Below the pieces are notes generated by a model. That model was not told where the DNA came from. It searched no databases and saw nothing but the letters and a program-made list of their open reading frames with translations. A stretch of 64,000 nt of DNA from Paratrimastix pyriformis (lineage: Eukaryota > Preaxostyla > Paratrimastigidae). Below, in pieces: positions 29,721 through 40,958 of this stretch. Position 1 is the first letter of the stretch, and the number at the start of each line of letters is the position of its first letter. The position numbers and the translations under genes are program-made. Where the stretch lies: assembly GCA_027972325.1 (NCBI GenBank), contig JAPMOS010000018.1, positions 558,001 to 622,000 of the forward strand. Direction: 5' to 3'.

Positions 29721-32700
29721 CCAGGCGGCGCACCGGCGCCGTCCGACTGCGGCTGGGGCTGCGGGGCTGCGGGGGCGGCGGCCTGCTGCTTCTGGTCGGC
29801 CTGCCAGGCGCGCTCCTGGCGGACCAGGAATGCGTCCAGGGGGGCCATGTTGTCCAGCGACCCGGTGCTGGTGGCGTCGGCGGCCAGGCCCTGCGAGGAC
29901 GAGTGCGGCGTCTCGGCCACCAGCGGCACGTAGGTCGACATGGACAGGGAGCGGGCGCCCCGCTGGATGGCCAGCTGGGCGTGGAAGAAGTCGGGGACGG
30001 AGGAGATGGGGAGCGCATCCCAGCGCAGGGGCGCGTTCCAGGGGAAGGTCTTGGGGCTGATCTGCTCGTGGCCGGCCGGCCCGAGGCGCGGCCGGGGCTG
30101 GGGGACGGCCAGGGCTGTGTGCTGGAACATGAGGGGCGAGTTGGCCAGGGCCGGCTGCATGAGCAGGGGCGAGGGCACGTGGGCCTGGTAGAGGGGCATG
30201 GGCAGGGGCGAGTCGGCAGGGGGCAGGAAGGGCGAGGACATCCGCGAGCCCCGGTGGGGGTGATGGCTGCCGGCGGCCGAGGAGCTGGGCCCCTCGGAGG
30301 ACGAGACCGTGGGCCGGCCGGGGCTGGACGGGGCCAGGCCCGGGAGGGAGGTCCGCGGGGCGGGCAGACTGTACATGGGCACCAGGGCCCCCTCGGGGCC
30401 CCCCGGGCCGGCGGAGGCGGCGGCGGCCTGGTGGGCGGCGGCTGACTCGAGGGCCCGGTGGACGTACTGCCCGATCTCGCAGGCCCCCGAGGAGGCCACC
30501 GAGCCGGCCGCCAGGGAGTCAGACCGGGGCCGGGTGGGGGCGCCTCCCGGGGGCGTGGCCCGGCGGCCCTTCTGAGGGGGCGAGAGGCCCACCCCGGGCG
30601 GGTAGAGCGGGCCCCCGGTGGGGGTCAGCTCGGTGGTGGTGGGCAGCGAGGGCGGGGCCGAGGGCAGCTCGATGGGCGGGGGCAGGTGGTTCTGGCTGAG
30701 CGGGCGGGGCGGCGGCGGCTGGCGCTCGGGGGACTGGGGCCCCGTGGCCGGGCGCAGCAAGGGCGTCACGGCTGCCGGGGGCTGCTGCAGAGGAGAGGTG
30801 ACTGCCCCCCCGCGGCGACCGCTGGCCTCGGTGACGGGCGGCGTGGGCGGCGCGGGCGGCGCGGGCGATGGGGGCGATGGGGGCGAGGACGACGACCCGA
30901 CCGGGGCGGCCCGGCGGACCCCCCAAGGATGGGCCCGCAGGGCGGCCGGCGAGAGGAGCTCGTCCTGGGCGAGCATGGGGCTGCCGCCCTCTTCCCAGCT
31001 GCCCGCGCCTGCCCCCACCCGCACCGTCTCGTCGGCGGCCACCCCGCCGCGGGTGGGGTGGAGGTCTGGTCGGCGGCCGTGGGGGCGGGGCTCGGTGCTG
31101 CTGCGGGTGTGCTTGCCGGAGCGGGGGTCGTGGCCGTGGAAGCCGACGCGGTTGCGGAAGCGGCGGCGGCGGCGGCTGGGGGCGGGAGCGGCGATGGCGG
31201 GCCGGAGGAGGAGGAGGTCTCTTCCTCGGCGGGCGGGAGCTCCTGCAGCAGGGCCGCCGGGCTCGGCTGGGCGGGGCCAACCCCAACCCCAAAACCAGAG
31301 GCCGCCAAACGGACGGGAAATGAGGCGCTGCCCACGCCGACCATCGCCACGGGGGTGCGGGGGGATGGGTGCGGGGATGGGGGGTGCGGCGGGCAGGCGG
31401 CATGGGAGGAGGAGCGGAGGAGGGGGGCCGGACCTCATCCAGTGGCGCCTCGTTGCGTTGGCCCTCAGCCACCCCGGGAGGGCCTTCCCCCGGGCCGCCG
31501 TCGCCGTCCTGATGAGGAGACGCCTCCAGGGAGATCTCGGCCGGCCCGCCCCCGCCCCCGCCCGAGCCGGATGAGTCGGCCAGCGAGCCCGACCGGAGCA
31601 GCCGCCGGCTGCGGAAGCGCTCGCCCACCGGGGGCCGGGGCATCCCCGAGGCGCGGGCCGACCGTCCCGAGCCGGCCGTGTGGCGGGAGGCGCTCAGATC
31701 GTCGGCGCTGGCCCGGGGGCCCTGCGGGGACGGGCGCGGGGACGGATGCGGCTGCAAGGCTGGGTTGGCGGCCCGCAGGGGCGGCGGCGAGAGCACCATC
31801 GTGGCGGGGGCGTCGGGGCTGTACGGGGCGGCCCCCCCGGGGCATCCGGGCAGCATGGGCAGGGTGGCGGGCGAGGGGAAGGGCGTGGGCAGGGAGGGGA
31901 TGGTGCCCAGATCGGGGTAGTACCGGGGCAGGGGCTGTGAGTGCGCCTGCTGCTGCTGCTGGAGGAGGAGCGGCCCTGCCTCGGGGCGGAACTGGGGCAG
32001 GGGCTGCGAGTAGGGGTGGGGCGGCACGTCGGGCATGGGCGGGGCGGCCAGCGAGGGGGGCGGGGGCGGGGGCGGTGGGGGCTCGGGGGCCCCGGCGGGA
32101 GCCCCAACCCCCGGCGAGACAGGCGGCGAGCTGTGCGAGCGGTGGTGGTGGTGGTGGTGGGGAGGCGCGGGGCTTGGCGGCGAGGCGGCCGCCCCGGGGG
32201 GCAGGGCCGTGGGCAGCTGCGGGCAGCCGGCCGGGTGGGGGCCGGTGGCCGAGGACTTTGCGGTCTTGAGGAGGGACTCCGGGTACGAGGCGGTCCCGAA
32301 GAAGGACCCCCCGACCCCCGGCTGGGCCAGGGACTCGGCCCGGGGCGGCGAGCCCGAGTTGCCCGAGGAGATGGTCGCAGGGGTGGCTGCCGTGCCCTCG
32401 GGGGTCGACAGGAGCGTGGCGGAGAGTGACTGCCGACGGGCGCTGGGCGGCGCTGCCATCCCCGCTGCCGGTTGGTGTTGCTGCTGCTGCTGCTGGCTGG
32501 TAGTGGTTGCCGGGGCAGCGGAGGCGGGCAGGCCGGGGGACGAAGTTCGGGGCGAGGCGCGCGGGGTGGTGGAGACGGAGGCCGGTCGGGGGGTCGACGA
32601 AACGGTGCTGCTTTCCTCGCCGCGGGGCGAGGGCTGGGTCGATGGGCTCGCCCGGGCCGGGGTCAGGGCCGGGGCGGGCAGGAGGGGACCCGGCTGGTCG

Positions 32701-35501
32701 GCCGCGATGATGACGGACCCCCCGGGGATGGGCCCCTCGGAAGAGGAGCCCCCCGGCTGGGCCGACGACGCAGTGGACACGCCCAGGCCGTGCCCAGTCC
32801 GGTCGCCAGGGCTGCCGCTTCGCACGGAAGGCGTCGCCGCCCCGGACGGGGGCGTGGGTGCGGATGTACGGGTGGGGGTGGGGGTGGGGGTGGGAGTGGG
32901 GGTGGGCGTGGGCGTCGGCTCGGCCGCCCCGGGCGCCACGAGGATGGGGATGCGCGGGCCCTCGAGCTCCATCGAGGAGCGCAGGCTGCGGCGGGGCAGG
33001 GGCGGCAGGGCGGCCGCGGCGGCGGCGCCGGCCCCCCGGACGATGGCCACGAAGCCGCTGCCCTCGAGGGACGAGCGCCGCCCCGGGTCGTGAGACTGCC
33101 CCGGCTGCTGCGGGGCCACGGGGTGGTGGGCCCGGGCCGGGGTGGGCAGCGGGGTGACCGTCAGCCCGGGGACGGGCGTGGGCGAGCTGGCCGGGGGCGC
33201 GGCCAGGGGCGAGGGCGCCGCGGGGCCGCGGAGGGACTGGGGCAGCACCGAGGAGGCCGAGCGGGAATGCGGGTGCGCGGCGTCGGCGGCGGGGGCCCAG
33301 AGGCCACTCGACCGGCCGCTGGTGGGCGGGGTGGGGCTCGACCGGGTGGCGGGCGAGAGGGAGAAGGACGGCACGGCAACCGAGAGGGCCGGCGAGGCCT
33401 CCTGGGGCATGGGCGAGAGGAGGCCCGTCAGGGCGGCCGGGGGTGGTGGGGCCGGGGCCGGGTGGGCCCCGCTGCTGCTGGAGGGGTCCCCCCCGGATCC
33501 GAGAGGAGGGCCCCCCCCACCACCCCCGATCTCAAAAAAAGGCTCGCTGCTCTCCCCGCCAGGCGAGGGCTCCGTCCCTCCGGCGGCCGGCGGCGGCGGC
33601 GGTGCGGCCGTCTCGGGGGCCTGGCCTTGGCCCTGGCCCATCAGCGCCGGGGCGGCGAGGCCGGGATGGCCAGGCATGGTGCGGGGAGAGGGCCGCATGA
33701 CGGGGTACCGGTTGGTGGGCGACAGGAAGGAGAGCACATCCGCCCCCGAGGCCACCGTCATGCTGCGGGTCCCCACCGAGCCCCCGTCCTCCAGGCCGGC
33801 CGGCGCCAGGCCCGGGGCGGCGGCTCCGCTGGTGGGCGGAGAGGCCTGCTGCTGAAGGCGGGCGCTCCCGTGGGGCGACTCGGCCGTGGCTGCGGGCGGG
33901 GAGCGGGCCAGCCGGGGCGCGTTGAAGAAGGCCGGGGGCGGGGGCGAGTCGGGCGCCCCCTCGGCATCACCCAGCAGCGGGGGCGGAGCGCCCAAGCGTG
34001 GGCTTGGGACGTGCCGAGCGGCTTGGGGCGGGGGCGAGAGGGGCGCCCCCGAGAAGCCCGAGCCGATGGAGCCCCTGGGGGTGGTGGCTCCTCCCCGGCT
34101 CCCGGTCCCGCTGAGCGGGGGCTGGGGCAGAGGCGGGGGCGGCTGCTGGCCGGGCGAGGTGACATCCGCCTGGGGGGTCCGCATGGCAGGGGGCGACAGG
34201 GGCTGGTCCCCCTCGGCCGGGGCCGGGGCCGGGGCCAGGGCCTCCGTACTGGCGGCGGGTTGCTGGGGCGTGTCCACGACGGTGGTCTGGAGGAGGGGCG
34301 GCGGGCGGCGGGGCGAGGGCCTCTCGGGGGCCAGCAGGCTGCGGCCGGGCGGGGGCCGGGCGTCGATCATGTCCGGGTCTGCGCATGGCTCCTCGCCGTC
34401 CCCCGCGAGGTCCTCGGGGCGGCGGGTGGGCACGCAGGAGACGCTCTTCGAGAGGGGACTCGCCCGGGGGCGCCCCTTCCGGCTGGCCGCCGAGAGGCGG
34501 CTCGCGGGGACGGCGAAGCTGCGGTCGCCGTCGGGCTCGCGCCCCGGGGCCGAGGGATGGCCCGCCTGCAATAGCAATGGGACAACATTGGCACGCCCGA
34601 TGAGCCCACGAGGAGGAGGGGCGAGCCCACGAGGAGGAGGGGAGGGGAGGAGGGGAGGAGGGGCATGGCGGACGAGTGCGAGGCGCGGCTTGACCACTTG
34701 GCGGGCGGGGGCTGTGGGCTGCGGAGTCTCGGTCGGCGTGGCGGCCGGGGCGGCGGCCGAAGCGGCGCGGGATGGACGCAGCGAGGCGGAGGCCGACGAG
34801 CGCAGGCTGCTGGCCCGCGAAGCCCGGACGGCGGTGGCCGGCCCGGAACCCCGAGCCGAGAGGGCCCGCTCACGGGAGGCCCGCAGGGTGGATGACGGCT
34901 GCCCCACGGCGCTGGTAGGGTTGCGAGGGGCCGTGGCGGTGGCGGGGGTCGCGTTGGGGGCAGAGGCCCGCGTTCGGATTGGCGGTGGGGGGGCGGGGGT
35001 TTCCGTGGGGGGCGCCGGCTCGGGCTCGGGGGGCATGAAGGGCGGCGAGGCCACCGCCGACTGGGGCTGCTGGACGGGCGTCCCGGGCCCAGGCGGGGCC
35101 AGGTGGGCAGGGCGGGCGGGCGAGATGACCTCGCCCGAAGCTTCCTCAGGCGCCGGGAGGTCTGCCGGGGGCGGGGGCGGGGGCGGGGGCGGCGGGGCCA
35201 GCGGATTGCAGCGGGCGCCGAATGGCGCGCTGAGGAGGATCTGCGCGAGGGTCTGGGCACTGGGCGCCTGCTGCTGCTCGGCCAGGCTCGGGAAGCCCTC
35301 GTCCAGCTCGTCCGGGGCGGCCGGGCCGCCCTCGGGACCGCTGGCCCGCGAGTCGCCCAACATGGTCGTCCGGCCCGCAAAGGGGGTGGGCGGGGCCAGA
35401 CCCAGGGCCGGGGGGCCACCCGGTGGTGAGGAAGGCCCCACCACCGAGGCGGAGGCATCTTGAAGCGGCGGCTGCTGCTCTTGTTGTTGTTGTTGTTGTT
35501 G

Positions 35502-35549
<48 letters not shown>

Positions 35550-37331
35550 CTGGGCGGAGCGGAGGGCCCGCCTGTGCTCGCCCATGAAGTGTTCGGCCCG
35601 GGCGCGGAGGGCCTCCATGCCGGCCTCCAGCTGCGGCCTCAGGACGGTCGTCAGGCGCCCCTCGAGCTCCCCGAGGGCGCTCAGGTGGGCCCGGTGGCGG
35701 TCGGCCAGGTCGTGCAGCGGCCCGGCAGCCTGGGCGGCCTCGGCCAGCAGGGGCGGGGCCCCGGGGGGCCGCCTGGGGGCCAGCGACTGCAACGCCTCGT
35801 TGAAGCTGCCCACCAGCCGCGTCAGGTCGAGCTTGCGGGCGCCAGCGGGCGATGATGGCGTCGAGGCGGTGGAGGCGTGGCGGGGGCGGCCACCTGGGGC
35901 TGGCGAGGTGACCAGCAGCTCGGCCACCTGCTGGGGCACGGCCCCGGCCTTGGTGGGGGTCCGGGCCGGGCTGCCCGCCTGGGCCAGCAGAGGGGCCAGC
36001 AGGGCGTTGGCGTCCAGATGGGGCAGGATGCGCTGCGCCACAATGTCGTCCACCACGGCTGCGGCAACAGACAGACAGCGCAGCGTAGCGCAGCAACAGG
36101 AGGGGCGGGACGGGTCAGTTTGCTCGGCCGACATGGTGGCTGCGCACCACCCGATACGACCCGACCCGGCCGCCAACAGACCCCGCTGTGGGGCGCCCTT
36201 GGCCCAATGCTCGGTGAGCATGGCCCAGAAGGCCCGCAGGTCGGCCAGCTCGCCCGACCGCTGCAGCTGGGTGGCCGCGGTGCCCAGGGCATCCCCGCCC
36301 AGGTCGGCCTCCTCGGCGCTCTCCCAGGCCCCGGGCAGGGCCTCCGGCCGGGCGCTGGCGGGGAAACCTGCGGCTGCCATCTGCTGGTTGAGCTCCGTCT
36401 GCGAGGGAAGGCCGAGAGAAGCGGGCGGGGGTGAGGGGGAAGGGGGACGTGGGCAGGGGCCGACCTGGGCCCTGGAGGTCTGCCGGCACTGGCCCGTCAG
36501 CCGCTCGGCGGCCTGCTGCCACAGGAGGTGCGTCTGCTCGATGGAGGCCATCAGCTCCAGCAACTTGCGGCGTTCCATCATGGAGTGCCGCTGCCCGGGC
36601 AGAGGGATGAGGCGAGGGAGAAACGATGAGAGGTGGAGGTGGAGATGGGCAGAACGAATCAGGCCTGCTGGGGGATGCCCTCCGCACCGCAGTCGCTCAA
36701 GGTGGGTGGGGGGGACAGACCTTGAGGGCGCTGAGGGTGACCCGGGGCAGCGGGTTCGGAAGCCCATCGACGAAGGGGGTGGCCCGGTAGGCCTCGGGGA
36801 AGGTCCGCTCAAAGACAAACCGCAGGGCGTAGGAGCTCGTCTGGTAGAGCATCCAGATCAAGCTGCAGCAAGTTTCAGGTGACCGTGATGAAGCCAGGCA
36901 GACCGTTCCCCGCCAGCATTCTGGAGATGCGACATCAAGACAGTCTTTGGGGGCAAATGACCTGGAGTGAATGTCAGTGTGGAAGAAGTGCTCATGCGAC
37001 ACAGACCCGCTTGCTCGAGCTCCTGTAGCATCCGGAGGACAGTTTTTTTGAACTCCCGCTGCTGGGACTTGTCGTGGCACGGCCAGATGACTTGAAATTC
37101 CTGGCCCCGTTTTCGGTGAGTGGAAATCGGCAAAGTCGAGCAGACTGATGAAATACGCTCGCGAGGGAATATGGTGGACAAAAGGAAATAAAGAACCACT
37201 TCCATACCCTTCTGGTTGGCTCTTCGAAACATGTCCTTTTCGAATGACATTTTATAAAGGCGTTGGTATTCGCGAGTATCAAAACCGAGTAACAAAAGAT
37301 TCGTGAAAAAAATGTCTTCAACATCGTCCAT
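25436..37331 (-). CDS. HAUS6: HAUS6-like augmin subunit with a giant low-complexity C-terminal tail
   Basis: The N-terminus MDDVEDIFFTNLLLLGFD, then FEKDMFRRANQKGMEVVLYF, IFPRERISSEFQVIWPCHDK spliced exactly, FKKTVLRMLQELEQAG and ERLIWMLYQTSSYALRF, is the conserved HAUS6 N-terminal (CH-like) domain of the augmin complex. Augmin recruits gamma-tubulin to existing microtubules to branch new ones. Helical exons follow (MMERRKLLELMASIEQTHLL; TELNQQMAAAGFPASARP; LGELEGRLTTVLRPQLEAGM), then a polyglutamine run. From about 35.4 kb to 25.8 kb there are thousands of residues rich in Pro, Ser, Ala, Thr and Gly with few introns. The last exons give DLEDFTLHSLPVGTVMEP and GPMDGSFSGVEHR*. Human HAUS6 has about 955 residues; this product would approach 4000. 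The N-terminal assignment is secure; unity of the tail with it rests on the absence of any promoter-like break. Confidence 0.8.
25543..25602. repeat. 12-mer repeat (GGGCAGCGCGAG)x5
   Basis: Five perfect copies in what I read as the last intron of the HAUS6-like gene. If translated on the minus strand it would give repeated Leu-Pro-Leu-Ala. Confidence 0.88.
27277..27357. repeat. Hexamer repeat (GCGGGC)x13
   Basis: Thirteen copies of GCGGGC. On the minus strand it reads GCCCGC, giving alternating Pro-Arg or Pro-Ala depending on frame, near a switch of open frame in the HAUS6-like tail. It may be partly intronic. Confidence 0.88.
29690..29722 (-). repeat. (CAG)11 polyglutamine tract
   Basis: An uninterrupted CAG array on the sense strand in the HAUS6-like tail. 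Pure CAG of this length is likely polymorphic. Confidence 0.88.
35464..35549 (-). repeat. CAG/CAA tract coding about 23 glutamines
   Basis: Pure CAG over about half its length, then mixed CAA/CAG, giving a long Gln run after the helical exon ending GEHRRALRSAQR. It marks the border between the folded N-terminal part and the disordered tail of the HAUS6-like protein. Confidence 0.93.
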
Positions 37332-37446
37332 TGGCAAGGGGGCGCGGGGCGAGTCGAATTATTCAAACACGAGACAGTGTGAAGAACCTAAGGGGCATAC
37401 TCGTCATTGCAGGCGTCGTGGGGCGACGACACAGGAGGACGTTTTC
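37332..37446. promoter_or_regulatory. Divergent promoter, HAUS6-like / SUN-domain gene
   Basis: 115 bp between start codons, with an AT-rich patch (GAATTATTCAAACACG near 37356). Position alone suggests a bidirectional promoter. Confidence 0.5.
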
Positions 37447-40400
37447 ATGAGGAGTCCTTGTTCGCTTTCCACATTCTTTTTTTCAGTACTCTTCCTTTGT
37501 GGGGGAATTTTTTTTCTGGTCAAGCACGCGCCCCAACAGCCACCACGTGTGCATCTGCCCCCGCGCTACAATTTCGCGAGCACGGACGTGGGAGCGAAGG
37601 TTGTTGATGCGGTGAAGGGTAGTAGGGTCTGCAGCATCTCAAGTACCTCTGATCCCATTCTCTCGGCAGGGCTCCAGCCGGATCATTCACGAAGATCGTG
37701 ACCGTTATATGATCTCGCCGTGCTCCGAAGATCTTTTCGTGGTTGTCCAGCTCAGTGAGGAAATCCTCGTTGACACAGTGGCCATTGCCAACTACGAGTA
37801 CTTTTCGAGCGGACCTAAGCTCATCGATATTCGGGTTTCGCGAGAATTCCCAACCACCAGCTGGGAGAAATTGGGTGAGTTCACCCTCCTGCCTGCCCGT
37901 CAGGAGCAGGTCCTTCAAATCGCGAACCCGCAATGGGCTCTGTCTGTCTCTTCTTTTTTGATCTTCTGCTGACCCCGGGCCGGCCTGGCAGGTATATCCG
38001 GGTCAACATCCTCTCGCACTACGGCCACGAGAAGCTGTGCACGCTGTCATCGTTGAAGGTGTTTGGGCGAACTCAGGTAGACCTCTTTCGGGAAGGTCCG
38101 GATGCTCCCCAATCGCCCCCCCCCCCCCCCCCCCAAAGGCATCACGCACACACACTTGCACCATGCGCAGAAAGCGCCCTCTTCGAAGACGAATCGCCCG
38201 CGGTTTCGGCGCCCCCACAGGCCGCGCCTCCGCCCCACATGGAGTTCATCGGGGAGGGCGTCCCGGTGGGTGTGGGCCGCCCGCTCCCCCAATTCGATCC
38301 GGCTGCTGTTGCGGCCCGGCCTGATGACGGCTGGTACGCGGTCTTCCAGAAGTCCCTCAACGAGAACGCCGTGGCGAGTGGCTCGACGACAGATTTCACG
38401 CTCCTGCAGGAGCCGCCAATTGGGGCGCCAGCCGATCCAAGCCCACCTTCGGCCCCGCCCCCAGCCACCCTCCGGCCACTCCCCCACCTTCCCCCTCCGC
38501 TCCTGTTCCATCTACTTTCCCCCTGTCTCCTTCCTCCCCTCCTTCTTCTACACCCTCTCTGTCTCCTTCTCCACCTCCTGTTCCTTCTCCCCCTCCGCCC
38601 CCTCCGCCTTCCCCTTCTCCTGCCTCCTCCTCCTCTTCGTCTCCCTCCCCTTCCCATTCCTCCCCCTCACCTCCTCCACTGCCGCCGGCCGGCGAATCGG
38701 GGGATAGCCGCCTCGCCCAGCTGATGCGTGAGTGCCGCTCCTTGCCCGAGTGCGGCTGTGGGCAGCCTGCCGTGGCCCGGCTGACCCTGCACGCCCTGGC
38801 GGACTCGCTGCAGATCTGCCCGGCCCGGGGGGACCTCGACCTGGCCCCCGTCCCGGGGTGCCCGCTCCCCTGCCCCTGCCCCGTCCCGGATGATGCCGTC
38901 GGGCAGTGCCTGGCCCCCGAGCAGGAGCAGTGCGCGCTCGCCCCGGAAGATGATCCGCCGCCTTTAGTCACCGCCCAGCCAGCCGCCCAGCCAGCCGCCC
39001 AGCCAGCCGCCCAGCCAGCCGCCCAGCCAGCCGCCCAGCCAGCCGCCCAGCCAGCCGCCCAGCCAGCCGCCCAGCCAGCAGTCTCCTTGCCCGCGCCCGA
39101 ACAGTCTCCCCCGCCCTCCACGCAGCCCGGCCCCACCTCAGCCCGCCCGCAGCGCCAGCCCAGGCCCCAGGGGCGAGCGACCCCTCACAGGCGCAGGCCG
39201 ACGCCGGGTTATGTCCGTCTGGGCGTGCCATCCCTTCCTGGCTGTTGCTCATCCCCGCCCCTTTCGACAGCCTCCAAGCGGGACTCGGTCTTCCAGGTGC
39301 TCGCCAAGAAGCGTCCGTCCCTCCCCTCCCCCCCCCCCCCCCCAAAAAAAAAATCCTCACCACCGGCATCTGCTTTGGCCCCCCCCCCCCCTCCTCACCC
39401 CAGTGCGCCAGATGGAAGAACTTGGGCCAGACGGTGGCCAGCGTGCAGATCCTGGCCGGCCACGTGGTGAATAACATCCGCAGCACCACCGCCGCCAAGC
39501 AGGAGCTCGACCAAGCTGGCCGCCCTGCAGGGCGCGCCGACACCGACCGCGATGACACGGTCCGCCGCCTCCGCACCCCACCCCACCGCGTCGCATCACC
39601 ATACCCACCACCCTTCCCCTTGTCACCCTGACCCCCCCCCCCCCCCCCCCCCCCCCAGGAGCGGCGCCTGGACCACATGCACAACGGCCTGATCCAGGTG
39701 CAGCAGTCCCTGTTCGCCATGAGCCGCGACGTGGCCGAGCATGCCGCCGCCCTGGAGCGGATCGCCCAGCTGGAGGCCTCCCTGGCCTGGCACCAGCGCA
39801 TCTTCGCGGCCCTGCTGGCCCTCCTGCTGGTCGTCGGCTGCCACGCCGGCATGCGCTCCCTGCGGGCCCTCGCCGACCGTGTCGGCCGCCTCGAGGGGGC
39901 CAGCGGTCGCCGCCCACACGAGAAACCCGAGGCCGCCGCGGAGGGGGCCGGGACACCCGGGGGGGCCTGGGCGACGAAGAGCGCGGCAGCTGATGCTGAT
40001 GCCGACGCGGGGGCCGCTCCCACCCCGCAGCCGAGGGCCCACCGGCCCATCCTGAAGAGGCACCGCCCACCGGGCCAGCAGCGGTCCCTCTGGGCGACCC
40101 AGTCGCCCGCGCCCTCGACCCCGGCGGCGTCCCCGGGGAGCACCACCGCCACGGCCCCCTGCAGCTGCACGACGACCACCCCACGCACCCCGTGCAGCAG
40201 CAGCCCCTCGGAGGGCACCCGGGACTTCACCGACTACTCGCTGACCACCCCGCCCGCGTCCTCGCTGCCCCCCCGCACCTCCCGGGTGACCTGGCAGACC
40301 CGGCCCCTGCCCTCGGCCGTCCCGCTGGGGCCGGGCGCGTCGCCAGGTCCCCGGACTCTGAAGGGCGCCGGCGGGTTCCCCCGCCCGCGAAACCCCTCGC

Positions 40401-40780
40401 CGCCCACTCGGCCCCCGTTTGTCCTGCCGGCCCCTTCGGCCCCCAACAGCCAGCCCCTCTCGCCGATAGCCTCCGCCCTCCCGGGGCCTCCCCCCTCCCT
40501 CCTCCTCCTCCTCCTCCTTCTCCCCTCCCGCCTCTCTCCACCACCTCCGCCACCCAGTCCCCATCCACCCCACCCCAAATACCACCATCGCCGCCTGCCC
40601 CGGTCGGGCGGCTGCCTCCTCGGCCACCTGTTCGCCCCGTTTCCCCAGGGCCTCACCGCCGCCCGGAGTCCGGCATGGCGGCGCGGTGGGCCTGGGGCCG
40701 GCTCCCTGCCCCGGCTCGGGTCCCGAGTGGCGCGTCGTCCGCCCCCACCACCGCGCCAGAGGGCCCCCTCGCCCACGTGA
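37447..40780 (+). CDS. SUCO/SLP1-type SUN-domain membrane protein
   Basis: It starts MRSPCSLSTFF with an N-terminal hydrophobic segment (VLFLCGGIFFLV). The SUN domain follows: RYNFASTDVGAKVVDAVKG, then after a GTCTG intron SSRIIHEDRDRYMISPC, VVQLSEEILVDTVAIANYEY, FSSGPKLIDIRVSREFPT and, after another GTCTG intron, YIRVNILSHYGHEKLCTLSS ending LKVFGRTQ. This is the mid-SUN family (yeast SLP1, human SUCO), ER/nuclear-envelope proteins that help membrane-protein folding. A Pro-rich linker, a Cys-rich piece (LPECGCGQPAVARLTLHALA) and a Gln-Pro-Ala repeat come next. Then a coiled coil (LDHMHNGLIQVQQSLFAMSR), a C-terminal membrane segment (IFAALLALLLVVGC) and a disordered end. This order matches SUCO. 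Introns carry long sense-strand C runs at 38116, 39331 and 39632. The stop at 40780 is the best open end. Confidence 0.88.
38972..39079 (+). repeat. In-frame 12-mer repeat (CAGCCAGCCGCC)x9
   Basis: Nine copies of a 12-mer coding Gln-Pro-Ala-Ala, inside the SUN-domain protein's linker. The unit is a multiple of three, so copy changes keep frame. Confidence 0.92.
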
Positions 40781-40958
40781 GCCCACCTCTGCTATTCAAG
40801 CCCTCGTGCCAGCCCTTCTCCTGTCCCTCCCCCCCCGCTGTAATGACCTGGGGAATCGGAGTCGCGGGTATGTACAGCAAGGGCAAACGTGAGACAAACA
40901 TCGGGAGCGGAGGAGGAGGAGGAGGAGGAGGAGGCAAGCCGGATCGCGGCCATCATTC
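40781..40958. other. Gap between convergent SUN-domain and REP genes
   Basis: About 180 bp with a GGAGGA tract. Contains both 3' ends; no gene. Confidence 0.5.

Noticed and set aside
30458-35463. Long plus-strand frames opposite the HAUS6-like tail
   Set aside because: They lack any recognisable domain. The minus strand keeps one frame open for thousands of bases with CAG-coded Gln and typical linker composition, linked to the HAUS6 N-terminus.
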